64,000 nucleotides of DNA. It comes from Aquibacillus kalidii. Its GTDB lineage: Bacteria > Bacillota > Bacilli > Bacillales > Amphibacillaceae. Below are positions 61,737 to 64,000 of this stretch, one piece after another. A program made the position numbers and the translations under genes. The DNA lies in assembly GCF_014280935.1 (NCBI RefSeq), contig NZ_JACLZI010000040.1:1-64000 (forward strand). The letters are read 5' to 3'. The notes beneath the pieces were generated by a model. It ran no database searches. It had not been told where the DNA came from and worked only from the letters and a program-made list of their open reading frames with translations. Numbering within the stretch: position 1 is the stretch's first letter; every line of letters begins with the position of its first letter.

Positions 61737-63638
61737 TCACTCAAGCTCTCTAATTGTACTTTTTCCTGACACCAAATGTTGTACTTGATTAACGACTTCG
61801 TCTGTAGTTAATCCAATTTCCTCTAGAAGTTGTTCTACATTCCCATGTTCAATAAAACGGTCTGGAATTCCCATTCGTTTAATATCGACATGATCATACT
61901 GATTGGATTCTGCGAATTCTAAAATAGCACTACCAAATCCACCTTGAAGAACAGATTCTTCTAATGTTAGTATCGGAATATTTGATGACATTATGTCATG
62001 TAACATATTTTCATCCAATGGCTTAATAAACCGAGCATTCACAACGCGAAGAGATATTCCCTTTTCAGATAATGCTTTGTGTGCTTCAACTGCCATTTGG
62101 ATTGTAGTTCCAAAAGTTAATAAGACAGCATCAGAACCTTCCTTCAAAGTTTCCCATGTGCCGATAGGGATAGTGGTTAATGAATCATCCATCGGAACAC
62201 CGATTGCTGTATCACGGGGATATCTTAAAGCTATAGGTCCGTCATTATACGAAATTGCAGTGTTTACCATATGTTGGCACTCATTTTCATCCTTAGGCAT
62301 CATAATCACAATGTTAGGCATATGTCTTAGGAAGGAAATATCAAAGACTCCTTGATGTGTTTCACCGTCAGCTCCCACTAAACCTGCCCGATCGATTCCA
62401 AAGGCAACATTTAAATTCTGCCTACACACATCATGAAGCATTTGGTCGTAAGCACGTTGTAAAAATGTAGAATAAATTGCAAGAAACGGCTTCATCCCCT
62501 GTGTTGCTAATCCAGCTGACATTGTTGTAGCGTGTTGCTCCGCTATCCCAACATCAAACAAGCGATCTGGATATTCCTTCTGAAACTTGTCCAATTTTGA
62601 GCCAAGAATCATAGCTGGAGTTACAACAGCAAGGCGTTTATCTTCTTTTGCAATTTTAAATAACGTATCACTAACAACCTGACTCCATGCAGGAGGAGCG
62701 TTTACTGGCTTGATCTTTTCGCCGGAATCAATCTTATATGGTCCAACACCATGCCACTTATCTTTTTTATCTGACTCAGCAGGATAATAGCCTTTTCCTT
62801 TTTGTGTCATAACATGAATAAGGACTGGTCCTTCGGTTTTCTTTGCGTATTGAATATTTTCGTGTAGATCGGCAAAATTATGACCATCCACAGGCCCGTA
62901 ATAAGTAAAGCCAAATTCCTCAAATAACATCCCAGGTACCATAAAATATTTCATGCTATCCTTTATACGCTCTGCCGTTTGTGCCAATCTACCACCTACA
63001 GCAGGAATTTTTTTAAAGAGCCACTCTAACTCATCTTTTACTCGTCTATATTTCCCCGCGCTTCGCATCCGACCGAGTGCCTTGTGCAAAGCACCTACAT
63101 TATTTGCAATGGACATTTCATTATCATTTAATATGACAATCATATTCTTCTTTTCATGGCCAATATGATTTAAAGCCTCTAAAGCCATTCCACCTGTTAA
63201 AGCACCGTCACCGATAATAGGAACAATGTAATTATTGTCTCCTTTTAAATCTCTAGCTATAGCCATACCCATTGCAGCAGACAAAGAAGTAGAACTATGT
63301 CCCGTTTCCCAAACATCATGTTCACTTTCACTCATTTTAGGAAAGCCACATAATCCTTTATATTGCCTAAGTGTTTCAAATTGATCTGTTCGACCAGTTA
63401 GCATCTTGTGGATGTAGGACTGATGTCCAACATCAAAAATAAATTTATCTTCCGGACTGTTAAAATTTTTGTGCAACGCTAACGTTAATTCAACAACACC
63501 TAAATTGGCGCCTAAATGGCCTCCCGTAACAGATAATTTGTTTATTAAAAACTGTCGGATTGCAAATGCTAATGCATCTAATTCTTCGTTTGATAATTTT
63601 TTTAAGAACGAAGGATCCTTAATTTTGGTAAGATCCAT
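61737..63638 (-). CDS. dxs: 1-deoxy-D-xylulose-5-phosphate synthase
   Basis: First enzyme of the MEP isoprenoid pathway, 633 residues. TPP motif [20 protein letters not shown]...[13 protein letters not shown], His-containing [16 protein letters not shown], and transketolase C-terminal domain ([34 protein letters not shown]). GGGGAGG precedes ATG. Usually follows ispA; here the preceding gene is a membrane protein. Confidence 0.97.
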   Translation of the reverse strand: MDLTKIKDPSFLKKLSNEELDALAFAIRQFLINKLSVTGGHLGANLGVVELTLALHKNFNSPEDKFIFDVGHQSYIHKMLTGRTDQFETLRQYKGLCGFPKMSESEHDVWETGHSSTSLSAAMGMAIARDLKGDNNYIVPIIGDGALTGGMALEALNHIGHEKKNMIVILNDNEMSIANNVGALHKALGRMRSAGKYRRVKDELEWLFKKIPAVGGRLAQTAERIKDSMKYFMVPGMLFEEFGFTYYGPVDGHNFADLHENIQYAKKTEGPVLIHVMTQKGKGYYPAESDKKDKWHGVGPYKIDSGEKIKPVNAPPAWSQVVSDTLFKIAKEDKRLAVVTPAMILGSKLDKFQKEYPDRLFDVGIAEQHATTMSAGLATQGMKPFLAIYSTFLQRAYDQMLHDVCRQNLNVAFGIDRAGLVGADGETHQGVFDISFLRHMPNIVIMMPKDENECQHMVNTAISYNDGPIALRYPRDTAIGVPMDDSLTTIPIGTWETLKEGSDAVLLTFGTTIQMAVEAHKALSEKGISLRVVNARFIKPLDENMLHDIMSSNIPILTLEESVLQGGFGSAILEFAESNQYDHVDIKRMGIPDRFIEHGNVEQLLEEIGLTTDEVVNQVQHLVSGKSTIRELE

Positions 63639-63674
63639 AATGGGATTCCTCCCCTTCTACATATTTGACACATA

Positions 63675-64000
63675 TTATTTTTTATCTTGTGGCAATACTT
63701 TGATTTTAAGTTTTTCTTCTATAATAGCAACTACTTTGCCTGCGAAAAAAACAATACTTGTGGAGGAATGAATAGCAAAAAACTTTCCAATTGCTTTTCC
63801 ACCTACCGTTAATGCTGCCACTACACTTGTAAGTAAAACATTAATTGTTAGTTGTAAAGTTGATCCCTCAGCATAGCCCAATGAATTTGCTAATTGAAGT
63901 ACTACAAATGTGGAGGCAGTACCACTTATAATACCTGAAATATCTCCAATTACATCGTTACAAAAGCTAGCAACTCGTTCGGCATTTCTTACAATTGTAA
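63675..64000 (-). CDS. C-terminal part of a membrane protein (DUF21/CNNM-like?), cut by the window edge
   Basis: The frame is open from the stop at 63675 to the right edge, giving about 108 codons: RNAERVASFCNDVIGDISGI, hydrophobic STFVVLQLANSLG, NVLLTSVVAALTVGGKAIG and FAIHSSTSIVFFAGKV. The ALTVGGKAIGK segment recalls the end of DUF21-type membrane domains, but without the N-terminus this is tentative. 36 nt upstream of dxs, same direction. Confidence 0.6.
   Translation of the reverse strand, partial: TIVRNAERVASFCNDVIGDISGIISGTASTFVVLQLANSLGYAEGSTLQLTINVLLTSVVAALTVGGKAIGKFFAIHSSTSIVFFAGKVVAIIEEKLKIKVLPQDKK

Overview
Organism and chromosome. The window is AT-rich (low GC) Bacillaceae DNA. 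It carries a sporulation gene block (spoIVB, spo0A), the Firmicute gene order dxs-tlyA-argR-recN-spoIVB-spo0A, strong Shine-Dalgarno sequences and many TTG/GTG starts. A Virgibacillus/Oceanobacillus-like member of the family fits, but the genus is inferred from gene content and not proven. The extreme left edge holds tandem promoters and the conserved leader of an rRNA operon running leftward out of the window. Next come a YajQ-family gene (518-1009) and a leftward branched-chain keto acid operon bcd-buk-lpdV-bkdAA-bkdAB-bkdB (1164-8097), with its regulator bkdR upstream and no ptb gene. A rightward group follows: a DUF2627 membrane protein, a cNMP/CBS/DUF294 nucleotidyltransferase-like protein, a DEDDh exonuclease and a Fur-box-controlled ferredoxin-NADP reductase. 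Then come a GNAT acetyltransferase, aspartokinase and a LysM-CAP secreted protein. On the right edge are spo0A, spoIVB, recN, argR, tlyA, dxs and a truncated membrane protein gene.

Prophage. A 37.8-kb prophage lies between two perfect 98-bp direct repeats (18037-18134 and 55834-55931) and is inserted in the 3' end of spo0A. The repeat carries the last 31 sense codons and the stop, so Spo0A stays intact with a phage-supplied 3' end. The remnant of the bacterial 3' end is left at attL. The tyrosine integrase gene is next to attR, and a strong hairpin terminator separates it from spo0A. The late genes read leftward as one HK97-type siphovirus module: cos candidate/HNH, terS, terL, portal, protease, capsid, connectors, major tail protein, gpG/gpGT chaperones, tape measure, Dit, tailspike, fibre, Tal, XhlA, holin, endolysin. 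Beyond lysis, next to attL, is a moron block with an AlbA_2 (Schlafen-type) protein plus a PD-(D/E)XK nuclease, two tandem paralogous mini-proteins, a SieB-like superinfection-exclusion protein and a small membrane protein.

Control and replication arm (43-55.8 kb). An arbitrium cassette is present. AimR (51740-52786) is followed by a 47-residue AimP precursor (51566-51709), which I found by translating the gap. AimP has a signal-like N-terminus and contains the peptide DPDPPVG twice, once internally and once at its very C-terminus. The aimR operon is divergent from a Cro/C1-type regulator, and three TCGAAC sites sit over the two promoters. Replication looks plasmid-like: an initiator with winged-helix character, five iterons with core YGTTTTTGTCA in an AT-rich gap, and a neighbouring protein with an N-terminal HTH, coiled coil and C-terminal J-domain (HPD) that could recruit DnaK to the initiator. 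No helicase, primase or SSB gene was recognised.

Most notable: the doubled arbitrium pheromone in a spo0A-integrated phage; the iteron/Rep/J-protein replicon; the AlbA_2 + nuclease pair; a duplicated 49/51-residue protein family, one copy beside the repressor and one in the late-proximal region; a frame disruption in the major tail protein gene; and a BkdR that keeps its Walker motifs but lacks the sigma-54-contacting GAFTGA loop. All functions are inferred by reading the sequence; no database search was possible.
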